Assembly (NCBI RefSeq): GCF_024347195.1
Contig: NZ_AP025281.1
Coordinates: 4,154,001 to 4,218,000 of the forward strand
Direction of reading: 5' to 3'
Origin: Aliamphritea hakodatensis
Lineage (GTDB): Bacteria > Pseudomonadota > Gammaproteobacteria > Pseudomonadales > Balneatricaceae
Length of the DNA: 64,000 nt
Shown: positions 45,568-54,318 of the stretch, piece after piece
How the letters are laid out: each line of letters begins with the position of its first letter
Position numbering within the stretch: position 1 is the first letter of the stretch
Notes under the pieces: generated by a model
What the model was told of the DNA's origin: nothing
What the model saw: the letters and a program-made list of their open reading frames with translations, nothing else
The model's database searches: none
Program-made: the position numbers and the translations under genes

Positions 45568-48088
45568 ACAGGCTTTCTTCGGTATCTTCAGATGCAGCGC
45601 GTTTTTTACTGCTGTCGGCGATCATGATATCCACCAGTAAATCAGTGATCTGATCCGCATCCAGTGGGCGGCCAAAATAATGACCCTGTAACTCATCACA
45701 GCCATGTTCCCGCAAAAAACGAGCCTGTTCAGCGGTCTCAACCCCTTCAGCAATAATCCGTAACCCCAGACGTTTACCCATCGAAATAATCGTTTGGGTA
45801 ATCTCAGTGGCCGCGTCATCAGAACCGATTTCCCGGGTAAAGGACTGATCGATCTTCAGGCGATCCAGCGGGAAATGCCGTAAGCTGCTCAGGGAAGAAT
45901 AGCCGGTACCAAAGTCATCCACCGCCAGATCCACTCCCTGGGTTTTCATCCGTTTCATGATGTTCACAGCCTGATCCATGTCCCACATAAGGGAGCCTTC
46001 GGTGATCTCCAGCTCAATATTACCGGGGGCGATACTCATGTGTTTGATCGTTTGGGCCAGTCGCCTTTCCAGTTCAGGATCAGCAAACTGCAGAGGTGAT
46101 ACATTAATGGCCAGGCGCAGGCGCGGTAAACCGGCATCGTGCCAGTCCTGGAGCTGTTCACAGGCGGTTTTCAGCACCCAGCTGCCAATCATCGGAATCA
46201 GCCCCACGTGCTCTGCAACCGGAATGAAAATCCCCGGCGGAATACGTCCCAGTTGCGGGCTGTTCCAGCGCAGTAACGCTTCCACCCCCACCATCCGGCC
46301 ATCATCCGCACGGACCTGGGGCTGGTAATAGACTTCAAACTCATTGCGTTCCAGCGCATGCACCAGCGCCTGCTCAACCTGAGAACGCAGTTCCAGCTGC
46401 AGGCCCGCCCCCTGTGAATACACACACAGGGTGTCACTGTCATCCACCCGGGACTTGAACATCGCGGTATACGCATTGCGAATCAGCCCGTCTGCATCAA
46501 AGCAGTCATCCGGCCATGCCGAAGCGCCGATACGGGGCGTCAGTAACAGATAGCTGTCGTCATCCATCTTCAGCGGTTTTTGCAAGCCCTGCAGCAGGCT
46601 CAGCGCGGCATCTTTTATATGTTCCACGTCCTGAAGGTCTGTCAGCAGAACGGCAAAATCATCACCGTTCAGATGGGCGATAAAATGCTCATCGCGGATC
46701 ACTTCCCGCAGCCGGTTGCCGACCTTCTTTAACTGAGTATCGTCCACCGGGCATTCCAGTGTGGTGCTGGCAGAACCTGACCAGTTGAAATGAATCACCA
46801 GTAAACCGACACAGCTTTCAGCCCCCTGCTGCTCAGCTATCGCCCGGTTTAACCTCTGGCGGAGCATTACTGCATTGGGCAGGCCCGTCGCCACATGATG
46901 CTGAACCTGATGGGCCAGTTGCTGTAATAACTTGTGCTTAAGCCGGGCATCAATGCCCAGTTGCCAGACATTCCATAACGGCCAGGGCAAAGCCACAATG
47001 ATCAGGGCCGCCCCCGGAGCAAACCATAACTTCCAGCCTACCAGTAACGTCAGGCTCAGTGCCGGAATGCTCCACAGGGCCACCAACGTAAACACCAGCC
47101 CGGCCCGTAATGGCAGCAGCACGACAGCCAGAGTTACTATGCTGATGAAGGCCAGCGTAATGCCCGTATACCAGGCCGACGAGACCTGATTAATGCCTTC
47201 TCCCCGTAACAGAGCATTCAGAATATGGGCATTCAGCTCAACACCGGGGATCCGCTCATGGGCCGCCGCTGCCGGCGTTGACAGAGCATCCCCCAGACCG
47301 GTGGCCGTGGCACCGACCAATACATACTTTCCACGGATCGCTTCAGCAGGCACCCGTCCGGAAATAATGTCGGCCCAGGAATAGGTTTGCGGACGGTCGC
47401 CGGTTTTGGCAAAGGGAATCATGATGCTTTGCTGACGCAACCAGTAATCCGAGCGGATCACCGGGGTATTTTCTACATTGATCAGGCTGTCCAGTTGTTC
47501 GGTCTCACCCTTTACCCGCAACATCGCCATCGCCAGTGCCGGCCAGCGGGCATCTCCCACACCACTGTAGAGGAAAAACCGGCGGCACAGGCCGTCAACA
47601 TCCAGCTCAACATCCACATGTCCGATGGCTTCAGCACTCACCGCCAGATCCGGCAGTGGCATAACTTCGCTGATCAGGGAGCCGGGCATCTGCACCCCCG
47701 GGGCGATACTGAGAACACTGCGGCCACTGCGGGCCAGCGCCTCGGCAAACACTTCATCCGCTTCCGGGTCGTTTTTCTGGGGTTCCACAAACAGCACATC
47801 GATACCAATGACCGCCGCATCCATCTCGGTCAGCTTATATACCAGCTCAGCGTGACGTTTACGGGACCAGGGCCAGCGGCCCAGTTGCTGCAGGCTGTAA
47901 TCATCAATCGCCACAATGACAACCTGATCACTCATGCTGACCGCATGGGCCGGCAACATCTGGTCGTAGAGCATCAGATCCAGACGTTCCAGCCCGCGGT
48001 TAAATGTCAGCCCCAGGCCACTGAATAACAACAGCAGGATCAGACATACCGCATACAGCCGGCTTCGAAGGGATTCTGACAGTTTCAT
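45566..48088 (-). CDS. CHASE2-GGDEF(degenerate)-EAL cyclic-di-GMP protein
   Basis: 840 residues. One N-terminal helix, a periplasmic CHASE2 sensor (about 30-300) and three C-terminal helices (about 305-375). The GGDEF domain (about 400-560) reads NGDDF at the signature, so cyclase activity is doubtful. The EAL domain (about 575-820) keeps EALLRW, NVSPLQF, EITEG, DDFGTGYSS and KIDQSF, so it should be an active c-di-GMP phosphodiesterase, possibly GTP-tuned by the GGDEF domain. It follows the FecR/LysM gene by 4 bp, so the sensor and the envelope protein form one operon. Confidence 0.93.
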   Translation of the reverse strand: MKLSESLRSRLYAVCLILLLLFSGLGLTFNRGLERLDLMLYDQMLPAHAVSMSDQVVIVAIDDYSLQQLGRWPWSRKRHAELVYKLTEMDAAVIGIDVLFVEPQKNDPEADEVFAEALARSGRSVLSIAPGVQMPGSLISEVMPLPDLAVSAEAIGHVDVELDVDGLCRRFFLYSGVGDARWPALAMAMLRVKGETEQLDSLINVENTPVIRSDYWLRQQSIMIPFAKTGDRPQTYSWADIISGRVPAEAIRGKYVLVGATATGLGDALSTPAAAAHERIPGVELNAHILNALLRGEGINQVSSAWYTGITLAFISIVTLAVVLLPLRAGLVFTLVALWSIPALSLTLLVGWKLWFAPGAALIIVALPWPLWNVWQLGIDARLKHKLLQQLAHQVQHHVATGLPNAVMLRQRLNRAIAEQQGAESCVGLLVIHFNWSGSASTTLECPVDDTQLKKVGNRLREVIRDEHFIAHLNGDDFAVLLTDLQDVEHIKDAALSLLQGLQKPLKMDDDSYLLLTPRIGASAWPDDCFDADGLIRNAYTAMFKSRVDDSDTLCVYSQGAGLQLELRSQVEQALVHALERNEFEVYYQPQVRADDGRMVGVEALLRWNSPQLGRIPPGIFIPVAEHVGLIPMIGSWVLKTACEQLQDWHDAGLPRLRLAINVSPLQFADPELERRLAQTIKHMSIAPGNIELEITEGSLMWDMDQAVNIMKRMKTQGVDLAVDDFGTGYSSLSSLRHFPLDRLKIDQSFTREIGSDDAATEITQTIISMGKRLGLRIIAEGVETAEQARFLREHGCDELQGHYFGRPLDADQITDLLVDIMIADSSKKRAASEDTEESL

Positions 48089-48092
48089 ATCA

Positions 48093-49733
48093 TTACAGGA
48101 TCAGTAACAGCATTGCCGCGCCGGATAACCACAATGGCGTGTAATCCGGTATCGGCAGGATTCGCTGTACGGTGCCCCACGGCCCCTGATAACCGTCAGA
48201 TTCAACACTGCGGACCCGCAGGTAACGCACCTGCCCTTCTACCGCATCGAAACTGATCCGGGCTTCATCCTGCAACTGGTCCAGCAACAGGTCTTCAAAG
48301 TTTTCATCGGTCGCCATCTGTACCTGATACTGCTGCTCCGCAGAGCCCGCGCGCCAGGAGGCAACCAGTTTGCCGTCTTCCGACACTGCGCCCACTGCCG
48401 CTTCCACTTTTTCAGGTGCCGGTTTTACCTGCCAGCTGCGGGAAATACCCACCGGACCCTGTTCACCGCTGGCGGTAATGCTGGTCAGACGCCAGTAATA
48501 CTCACCCGGCACAGGCAAGTCGGCAGTATCAAAACGGCTGCCGGTAATATCATCCTGATCAATCACCAACTGGGTAAAGGCTTCGTCTGTCGCAATTTCT
48601 AACCGGTAACGGGCAGCATCCGCAGACGCAGTCCACTGCAGGACGGCAGTGTCGCCCCGCAGAACCTGTTCCGGGACCGGCTGTAACTGCAACGGTGGCT
48701 GGGGATGGGCATCCAGCACAAACGGCTGAACACTGTTCAGACCTTCAAGCCCCAGCGCATCTATCGCCCGTACCCGCAGGTAATACTCACCATCGGCTAT
48801 ATCCGGTAAGGCAATCTTGGCGTACTCACTGATCCGGCTCCACTGCACCACATCAAAATCAGCATCGGCAGACACTTCTGCCCGATACGCTTCAGCCTTA
48901 TCAACCGCCGGCCAGCTCACCAACTGGCTGACATTCCGTACCGGCGCATCAAAGGCCGTCAACCCGGGAGGCGGTAATAACTTGCGGGGTTTAATTGGCG
49001 CTTTGCCTTCAGCCACCTGGGTGCCGAAGCCACGCTTAACCAGAGTATGCTTACCGGCACCACTGACTTTTACCTTGCCGTGTAATACTTCAATGTTAGA
49101 GACCTTACCGTCTTCACCCACCAGTGCCCGGTACTCGGTACCGCGCACTGCACTGATGGCTGAAGGGGTCTGTATTTCGAACCGGGAACCCGGCCCCGAT
49201 GCCGGTGTTACACGGGTGTCCATCCGTCCCTGAATCAGGTTCAGGCGGGAATCCACCATGCCGGTTTTACCGTGCGCACTGAGGTGATCGAAGCGAATCA
49301 GGCTGTCGGCATATAAGGTCAAAATGCTGTTATCCGCAAAACGGATCGCCAGAGTGCTGTCTCCGCCGGTGCGGATCTGATCGCCGAGGAACACCTCATC
49401 ACCGTGCTGCAGCGCCAGCTGTTCGGAAGTGCCGGCCCGCTGTAGCTGGGCATCGCCTAACAGCTCATCAACCGTAGCCGGTACCGGATTACTGCGAATC
49501 CATTTCAGCGGTATCCGCAGCTTAATGCCCGGCGGCATCTGTTTAGGATTTTCAATTCCGTTAATTTTACGCAGCGCTTCGAACCGGGTTACCCGGTCCA
49601 GATACTGTTCACTGAGATTCCAGAGGTTATCGCCTTTGGTGGTGGTATAAATCCAGTCCTGCGCCATGGCGACTGAGGTGAAAGAAGACAGTACTGATAA
49701 TACCGTTGCAGCGATTATGCGGCGGCCTAGCAT
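48093..49733 (-). CDS. exported LysM-FecR-fibronectin III-like envelope protein
   Basis: 546 residues. Signal peptide cleaved near VAMA-QD. A LysM domain follows (about 28-80, TTKGDNLWNLSEQYL), then a FecR-type domain (about 105-245, FADNSILTLYADSLIRF, SAVRGTEYR). Three fibronectin III-like modules come next (about 265-520, each with a RYRLEIATDEAFTQL-like strand). A hydrophobic C terminus (PLWLSGAAMLLLIL) may anchor it. LysM suggests peptidoglycan binding. It is the first gene of an operon with the CHASE2-EAL protein 4 bp downstream; FecR/CHASE2 pairs recur in bacteria, suggesting signal transfer between them. Confidence 0.9.
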   Translation of the reverse strand: MLGRRIIAATVLSVLSSFTSVAMAQDWIYTTTKGDNLWNLSEQYLDRVTRFEALRKINGIENPKQMPPGIKLRIPLKWIRSNPVPATVDELLGDAQLQRAGTSEQLALQHGDEVFLGDQIRTGGDSTLAIRFADNSILTLYADSLIRFDHLSAHGKTGMVDSRLNLIQGRMDTRVTPASGPGSRFEIQTPSAISAVRGTEYRALVGEDGKVSNIEVLHGKVKVSGAGKHTLVKRGFGTQVAEGKAPIKPRKLLPPPGLTAFDAPVRNVSQLVSWPAVDKAEAYRAEVSADADFDVVQWSRISEYAKIALPDIADGEYYLRVRAIDALGLEGLNSVQPFVLDAHPQPPLQLQPVPEQVLRGDTAVLQWTASADAARYRLEIATDEAFTQLVIDQDDITGSRFDTADLPVPGEYYWRLTSITASGEQGPVGISRSWQVKPAPEKVEAAVGAVSEDGKLVASWRAGSAEQQYQVQMATDENFEDLLLDQLQDEARISFDAVEGQVRYLRVRSVESDGYQGPWGTVQRILPIPDYTPLWLSGAAMLLLIL

Positions 49734-50051
49734 CGTTATATATCCTTCTTAACTTTGCGGTCTCAGCTCCCTGATACTGCCGGATACTGACGCAAGCTAT
49801 GTTTCAGGGTAATCCCCTGTTCACTTCATCAGCCTCCACTCTAGCAGCACAATCCTCATTGGCCTACCCGGTAACCGGCTGAATCGGTCATTTTCTGATA
49901 CAAATTTGATATTCTACAAGAAGTTAGCTGCAGACTATAGATATATGGCGTTCTCAGATAAGCAGGGGCGGCAGGATATTAACAACGGTTTAACCCTGCA
50001 ACAGTTACACTGATACCGACGTTGACGCTGAACACCACCCGGGAAACAACC
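49734..50051. other. 318-bp divergent intergenic region
   Basis: Lies between the FecR/LysM operon (minus) and the second two-component operon (plus). No gene or strong repeat was seen; both promoters should be here. A TTG at 50022 opens the regulator frame earlier, but it is not preceded by a ribosome-binding site. Confidence 0.5.
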
Positions 50052-50723
50052 ATGCAGGTATTGATTGTAGAAGACGACGCCGAACTGGCCGCCGCCATTG
50101 CCGACTACCTTTCGCTGTTTGAAGTGGAATGCGATTTTGCCTACAGCGGCAGTGCCGGCCTGGAAATGGCCCGCCGGGGCAATTTTGAAATCATCATACT
50201 GGACCTGATGTTACCCAGGATGAACGGTTTCAGTGTCTGTCAGACCTTGCGGGATCAGGGCTACAACACCCCGGTACTGATGCTTACCGCCTGTGATACC
50301 GATGCTGACCAGTTGGAAGGCTTTCTTGCCGGTGTCGATGATTACGTCACCAAACCCTGCGCCATGCCGGTTCTGTGGGCCCGGCTGCAAGCCATATACC
50401 GGCGCAATAACCCGGCGTCGGATACGCTGACCATCGGCCCGCTGAAACTGGACCTGCGCAGTGAAAAGGCCAGCCGCAGCAACCAGCCCCTCAGGCTGTC
50501 CCCTATCAGTTGGCAGATACTTGAACTGCTGGCCCGCCACAGTCCTGAAATAGTGCCCCGCAAAACCATCGAGCAGCATGTCTGGCCCGACGGACAGGTC
50601 GACAGTGGTAACTTCAACGTCCAGCTGCACATGTTGCGTAAGGTGGTAGACCACCCCTTTGAATCGGTGCTGATCCATACATACACCGGCAAAGGACTTT
50701 GCCTGAAGGACGTTCCGGAATGA
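50052..50723 (+). CDS. OmpR-family response regulator
   Basis: 223 residues from the ATG at 50052 (GGGAAA upstream). The receiver domain has VEDDAEL, the acceptor Asp in IIILDLMLPRMNG (about residue 51) and Lys in YVTKPCAM. The winged helix starts near 130 and ends LIHTYTGKGLCL. It ends in an ATGA overlap with the next gene, a histidine kinase. The adjacent divergent c-di-GMP operon could be a target, but no operator was identified. Confidence 0.94.
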   Translation: MQVLIVEDDAELAAAIADYLSLFEVECDFAYSGSAGLEMARRGNFEIIILDLMLPRMNGFSVCQTLRDQGYNTPVLMLTACDTDADQLEGFLAGVDDYVTKPCAMPVLWARLQAIYRRNNPASDTLTIGPLKLDLRSEKASRSNQPLRLSPISWQILELLARHSPEIVPRKTIEQHVWPDGQVDSGNFNVQLHMLRKVVDHPFESVLIHTYTGKGLCLKDVPE

Positions 50724-51985
50724 AACCCCGTAAAGCCGCTATCCCACTGGCACAAACCCTCCGGCAGCAACTGTTCTGGGTCGGCTCAGTACTGACTGTC
50801 GGGTTTCTGATCCTGATTTTCAGCCTCGGTATTTATTCTGCCGACACCCTGTCCGACAAACTCATGTGGCTGGAAGCGGAGTCTGTCGTCAGCCAAAGTC
50901 CGGATCAGCCACTGCCCAGAACCCCCGGTATGAGTGCCTGGCGACAATGGCAAAATGTCCCGCCAGACCTGCAACAGATTTTTGATATCAGCAATCTGCA
51001 ACCGGGAGATTCATTAGAAGCAGAACAGCGCAACGCCGGTGGCAGCTATGAATATCTGTATCTGTTATTTATCGAAGATCCCCGCCACGGCAAGCTTTAT
51101 CTGATCAGCCGGCACCCGGCGGATCAGGTAGAAAGTGCCTTCGATGAGTTTCTCAGTGAAACCCTGCTGCAGGCAGCGCTGTTCACACTGGTGATTATGC
51201 TGATTATTTTTCTGGTGATTGCCTGGGTTCTGCGGCGGACACTGGAGCCTCTCAGCCTGCTCAGTGAATGGGCCGGCCAGCTGAAAACCCATCCCCGGGA
51301 AGCGACTGATATTGAGTTTCCGATCACCGAACTGAACCAGCTTGCCCGGCAGTTACAGGAAGGGGTTGCCCATGTGCAGGCGGTGAATGAACGGGAGCAG
51401 CAGTTCCTCAAACACGCCAGCCATGAACTGCGTACCCCGCTGGCGGTGGTACAGGCCAGCCTGGATACCCTGCAGGTGCAAACGGCCAACACCCTTGCCA
51501 GCCGGCCGGTTAACCGGGCACTGAAAGCCAGTAACCGTATGATGCAGCTCTCTGAAGCCCTGCTCTGGCTAGCCCGCGAAAGCAATAAAACCATCCCCCA
51601 AATCAGCGTAAACCCCTATGCCCTGTGTGATCAGTTGATCAGTGACCACCGTTATCTGCTGGAGGGGCGCAATATTCAGATCAGCCAGCATATACTCGCC
51701 CCTGAGCTGATCATTGAGGAGCCGCTGCTCACCGTCGTATTGGCAAACCTGATCCGCAATGCCTGCCAGCACAGCGGACCGGGCAATATTTCCCTGCAGC
51801 TCAACTCACAGGGTGTCAGCGTTACCAATCCTGCCGAAGCGGATCAGCATAATCCGGAACCCGGCTTCGGTCTGGGGCTGCAGCTGGTTGAACGGATCTG
51901 CCAGAAACTTGGCTGGCAGTTTGAATTCAGCCTTGACCGGAACATCGCTGTCGCCAGCGTTTACTGGAACCGTCCGGCACCTTAA
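50720..51985 (+). CDS. sensor histidine kinase with short ATPase domain
   Basis: 421 residues from the ATG at 50720, which overlaps the regulator stop (ATGA); a TTG seven codons earlier is also in frame. Helices lie near 17-38 and 150-172, with a periplasmic sensor between. The His box is HASHELRTPLAVVQAS and the N-box NLIRNACQHSG. The usual DxGxGI loop is missing: after a short strand (VSVTNPAEADQHN) the chain goes straight to PGFGLGLQLVERI. The nucleotide lid is therefore reduced, as in some QseC/PhoQ-unlike kinases. Function with the upstream regulator is clear; signal unknown. Confidence 0.92.
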   Translation: MKPRKAAIPLAQTLRQQLFWVGSVLTVGFLILIFSLGIYSADTLSDKLMWLEAESVVSQSPDQPLPRTPGMSAWRQWQNVPPDLQQIFDISNLQPGDSLEAEQRNAGGSYEYLYLLFIEDPRHGKLYLISRHPADQVESAFDEFLSETLLQAALFTLVIMLIIFLVIAWVLRRTLEPLSLLSEWAGQLKTHPREATDIEFPITELNQLARQLQEGVAHVQAVNEREQQFLKHASHELRTPLAVVQASLDTLQVQTANTLASRPVNRALKASNRMMQLSEALLWLARESNKTIPQISVNPYALCDQLISDHRYLLEGRNIQISQHILAPELIIEEPLLTVVLANLIRNACQHSGPGNISLQLNSQGVSVTNPAEADQHNPEPGFGLGLQLVERICQKLGWQFEFSLDRNIAVASVYWNRPAP

Positions 51986-52050
51986 AAAACCTTTAAGATG
52001 TGTTCTGTCATGATCCTGCCTGAATCTATTTTTCAGGCAGGAGTTAGCGG

Positions 52051-53136
52051 GTGTCGCTGTCACAATCACACACACTTCATACTACACGGCTGGACGGACT
52101 GGATATCGCCCGGTTTCTGGCCTTTGTGGGAATGGTCATCGTCAACTTCCGGATTATTTTCAGCGGTGATTCCGATAATGACTTCAGCACACTGGGGCAG
52201 CTGTTAAGCCTGCTGGAAGGCAGGGCTGCCGCCACCTTTGTGGTACTGGCAGGTATCGGTCTGGGGCTGGCGGGCATGCGGGCTGCCCCGGAACAGTCAA
52301 CCTTCGCCACTGCCATTGTTACCCTGAAACGGTCGGTTTTTCTGCTGGTACTGGGCCTGCTGAATATGCTGATCTTCGATGCCGATATTCTCCATTACTA
52401 CGCGGTGTATTTCTTTTTCGGGGCCCTGTTGCTCTCCCTCCGCACAGGCTATCTGATAACCGTCATCGTCAGCCTCAATATCCTCAGCGTGTTGCTGATT
52501 CTCACGCTGGATTTCAGCACCGGCTGGAACTTTACCGACCTCAGTTATACCGACTTCTGGACCCCGGGCGGTTTCATCCGCAACCTGTTCTTCAACGGCT
52601 GGCATCCGGTCACGCCCTGGCTGGGATATTTACTCTTCGGTATGGTGCTCAGCCGTTGCCAGCTGCAGCAACCCGGCACGCGGTGGTGGTTAATTGCCGC
52701 AGGTACCGTTGCGGTCGCAGGGGCAGAGCTGGCCAGCACCCTGCTGATCCCCTTCTTGAGCAGTATTGATCCGGAACTGGCGGATCTGGGAACCACCGAT
52801 GCTGTACCGCCGATGCCCCTGTACTTTCTCGCCGGCTGCGGTACAGCGGCAACCGTCACCGGACTCAGCCTGTTGCTGGGGCAACAACTGCAGAACAGCA
52901 AATTGCTGAGCTACTTAACACCGGCGGGCCGCCACAGCCTGACTCTGTACATCGCCCATATTTTGCTCGGCATGGGACCGGTAGCCCTGCTGGGAGGGAC
53001 TGGCACCTTCAGCGTTTTCACCTCGCTGATGACAGCGTTCGTGTTCTGTGGCCTGTCCCTGCTGTTTTCATATCACTGGTCGCGCCGCTTTAAACGGGGC
53101 CCGGCCGAAAGCCTGATGCGCAGGCTGGCCGGTTAA
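52051..53136 (+). CDS. DUF418/HGSNAT-like multi-pass membrane protein
   Basis: 361 residues from a GTG start with CAGGAG eight bases upstream. About ten transmembrane helices. The N-terminal LDGLDIARFLAFVGMVIVNF and the segment LLEGRAAATFVVLAGIGLGL match DUF418/acyltransferase-like membrane proteins; the C-terminal LTPAGRHSLTLYIAHILLGM is the typical DUF418 end. Possible membrane acyl transfer, but no substrate is known. It precedes the RND adaptor gene by 39 bp and may share its transcript. Confidence 0.82.
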   Translation: MSLSQSHTLHTTRLDGLDIARFLAFVGMVIVNFRIIFSGDSDNDFSTLGQLLSLLEGRAAATFVVLAGIGLGLAGMRAAPEQSTFATAIVTLKRSVFLLVLGLLNMLIFDADILHYYAVYFFFGALLLSLRTGYLITVIVSLNILSVLLILTLDFSTGWNFTDLSYTDFWTPGGFIRNLFFNGWHPVTPWLGYLLFGMVLSRCQLQQPGTRWWLIAAGTVAVAGAELASTLLIPFLSSIDPELADLGTTDAVPPMPLYFLAGCGTAATVTGLSLLLGQQLQNSKLLSYLTPAGRHSLTLYIAHILLGMGPVALLGGTGTFSVFTSLMTAFVFCGLSLLFSYHWSRRFKRGPAESLMRRLAG

Positions 53137-53175
53137 GCGGCCCGCCAGAGCGTCTGTTTTTTTCAGGATACACCA

Positions 53176-54315
53176 ATGACTCAACAATCTTCTGTTGCTC
53201 CCCGCCGCCGCTGGCTGTGGCTGATCATCGCCTTTACCGCACTGGCAACGGTGGTCGGCTGGCTGATCACCACTGAAGACACGGTGGATATCAGCCATAC
53301 CCAGGCTGCCCCTCGCCTGCCGGTGGTCAGCGTTGAAACCGTCACCCCCCAGCCGGCCAGTATCAGTATCAGTGCATTTGCTGAGGTGCGGCCCCGCTGG
53401 TCTGCTGAACTGAAAGCCGCGGTCAGCGGACGGATTACGGAAGTAACCCCTGCCGCACTGGCCGGCAGCCACGTAGCAGAAGGCGAGATTCTGATCCGTC
53501 AGGAAGACAGCCCTTATATCGCTGAGGTTGCTCAGGCGGAGCAAGCACTTGCGGATGCCCGCCGCCAGTTGCTACGGGCCGAAAGTAAAACCACCGCCGC
53601 ACGGCGGCAATACAAAAGCCGCGGCACCCGGCCCGCTAACGAACTGGCACTGCATTTACCTGAGCTCAGGGTTGCAAAAAAAACCGTTGCCGCTGCGAAG
53701 GCCCGTCTGAACGCAGCCCGCCTGACACTGCAAAACGCCACGACGCTGGCCCCCTTCTCCGGTTTTATCACAGAACGGATGGTCAGCCCGGGTCAGACCG
53801 TAAATACCGGAGATGCCATGATACGTCTGGTGGATGACCGTCAGCTGGAACTGACCGTTGAACTGAGCCGGAACGAATGGGCACTGTTACAACAGCCTGT
53901 CGCTGGCCGGCAGGCACAGCTTTTCGCTGAAGATAACCAGCCGCTGGGTCACGCTGACATCCGTCAGGGCGGCGGATTTCTGGATCAGAAAAGCCGCCAG
54001 TACCGGGTCTTTATGGAAATCAGCAATGCCACCGAAAGCCCGGTGCTGTCCGGTGATTTTGTCAGAGTCGGGTTGCCCGGTATCACCATCCCCGACGCCC
54101 TCAACATTCCCGCCAGCGCCCTGACCCAGGCCGGTAAACTCTGGTATCTGGACCGGAACAGCCAGCTGCAACACCTGATGCCTGACGTCATCAGCCGGAT
54201 ACAGAATCGCCTGATCATCCGTAATCCCGACAGCCATGTCAGCAGCTGGCGCATTGCCACCACCCCGCTGGCAGCCTTCCTGCCGGGTATGCGGGTCAGT
54301 GGCAGGGAGGAATAA
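53176..54315 (+). CDS. RND efflux periplasmic adaptor (HlyD/AcrA family)
   Basis: 379 residues. An N-terminal membrane helix (about 14-32), a barrel-sandwich start (VTPAALAGSHVAEGEILIRQED), an alpha hairpin (about 115-185), the second lipoyl half (TLAPFSGFITERMVSPGQTV) and beta-barrel domains. It couples an RND pump to an outer-membrane channel. The permease gene follows 3 bp later with GGAGG before its ATG. No outer-membrane factor gene is present. Confidence 0.93.
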   Translation: MTQQSSVAPRRRWLWLIIAFTALATVVGWLITTEDTVDISHTQAAPRLPVVSVETVTPQPASISISAFAEVRPRWSAELKAAVSGRITEVTPAALAGSHVAEGEILIRQEDSPYIAEVAQAEQALADARRQLLRAESKTTAARRQYKSRGTRPANELALHLPELRVAKKTVAAAKARLNAARLTLQNATTLAPFSGFITERMVSPGQTVNTGDAMIRLVDDRQLELTVELSRNEWALLQQPVAGRQAQLFAEDNQPLGHADIRQGGGFLDQKSRQYRVFMEISNATESPVLSGDFVRVGLPGITIPDALNIPASALTQAGKLWYLDRNSQLQHLMPDVISRIQNRLIIRNPDSHVSSWRIATTPLAAFLPGMRVSGREE

Positions 54316-54318
54316 ACA

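Noticed and set aside
45566..48088. Active diguanylate cyclase
   Set aside because: The signature reads NGDDF rather than GGDEF/GGEEF; only the EAL part keeps its catalytic motifs.
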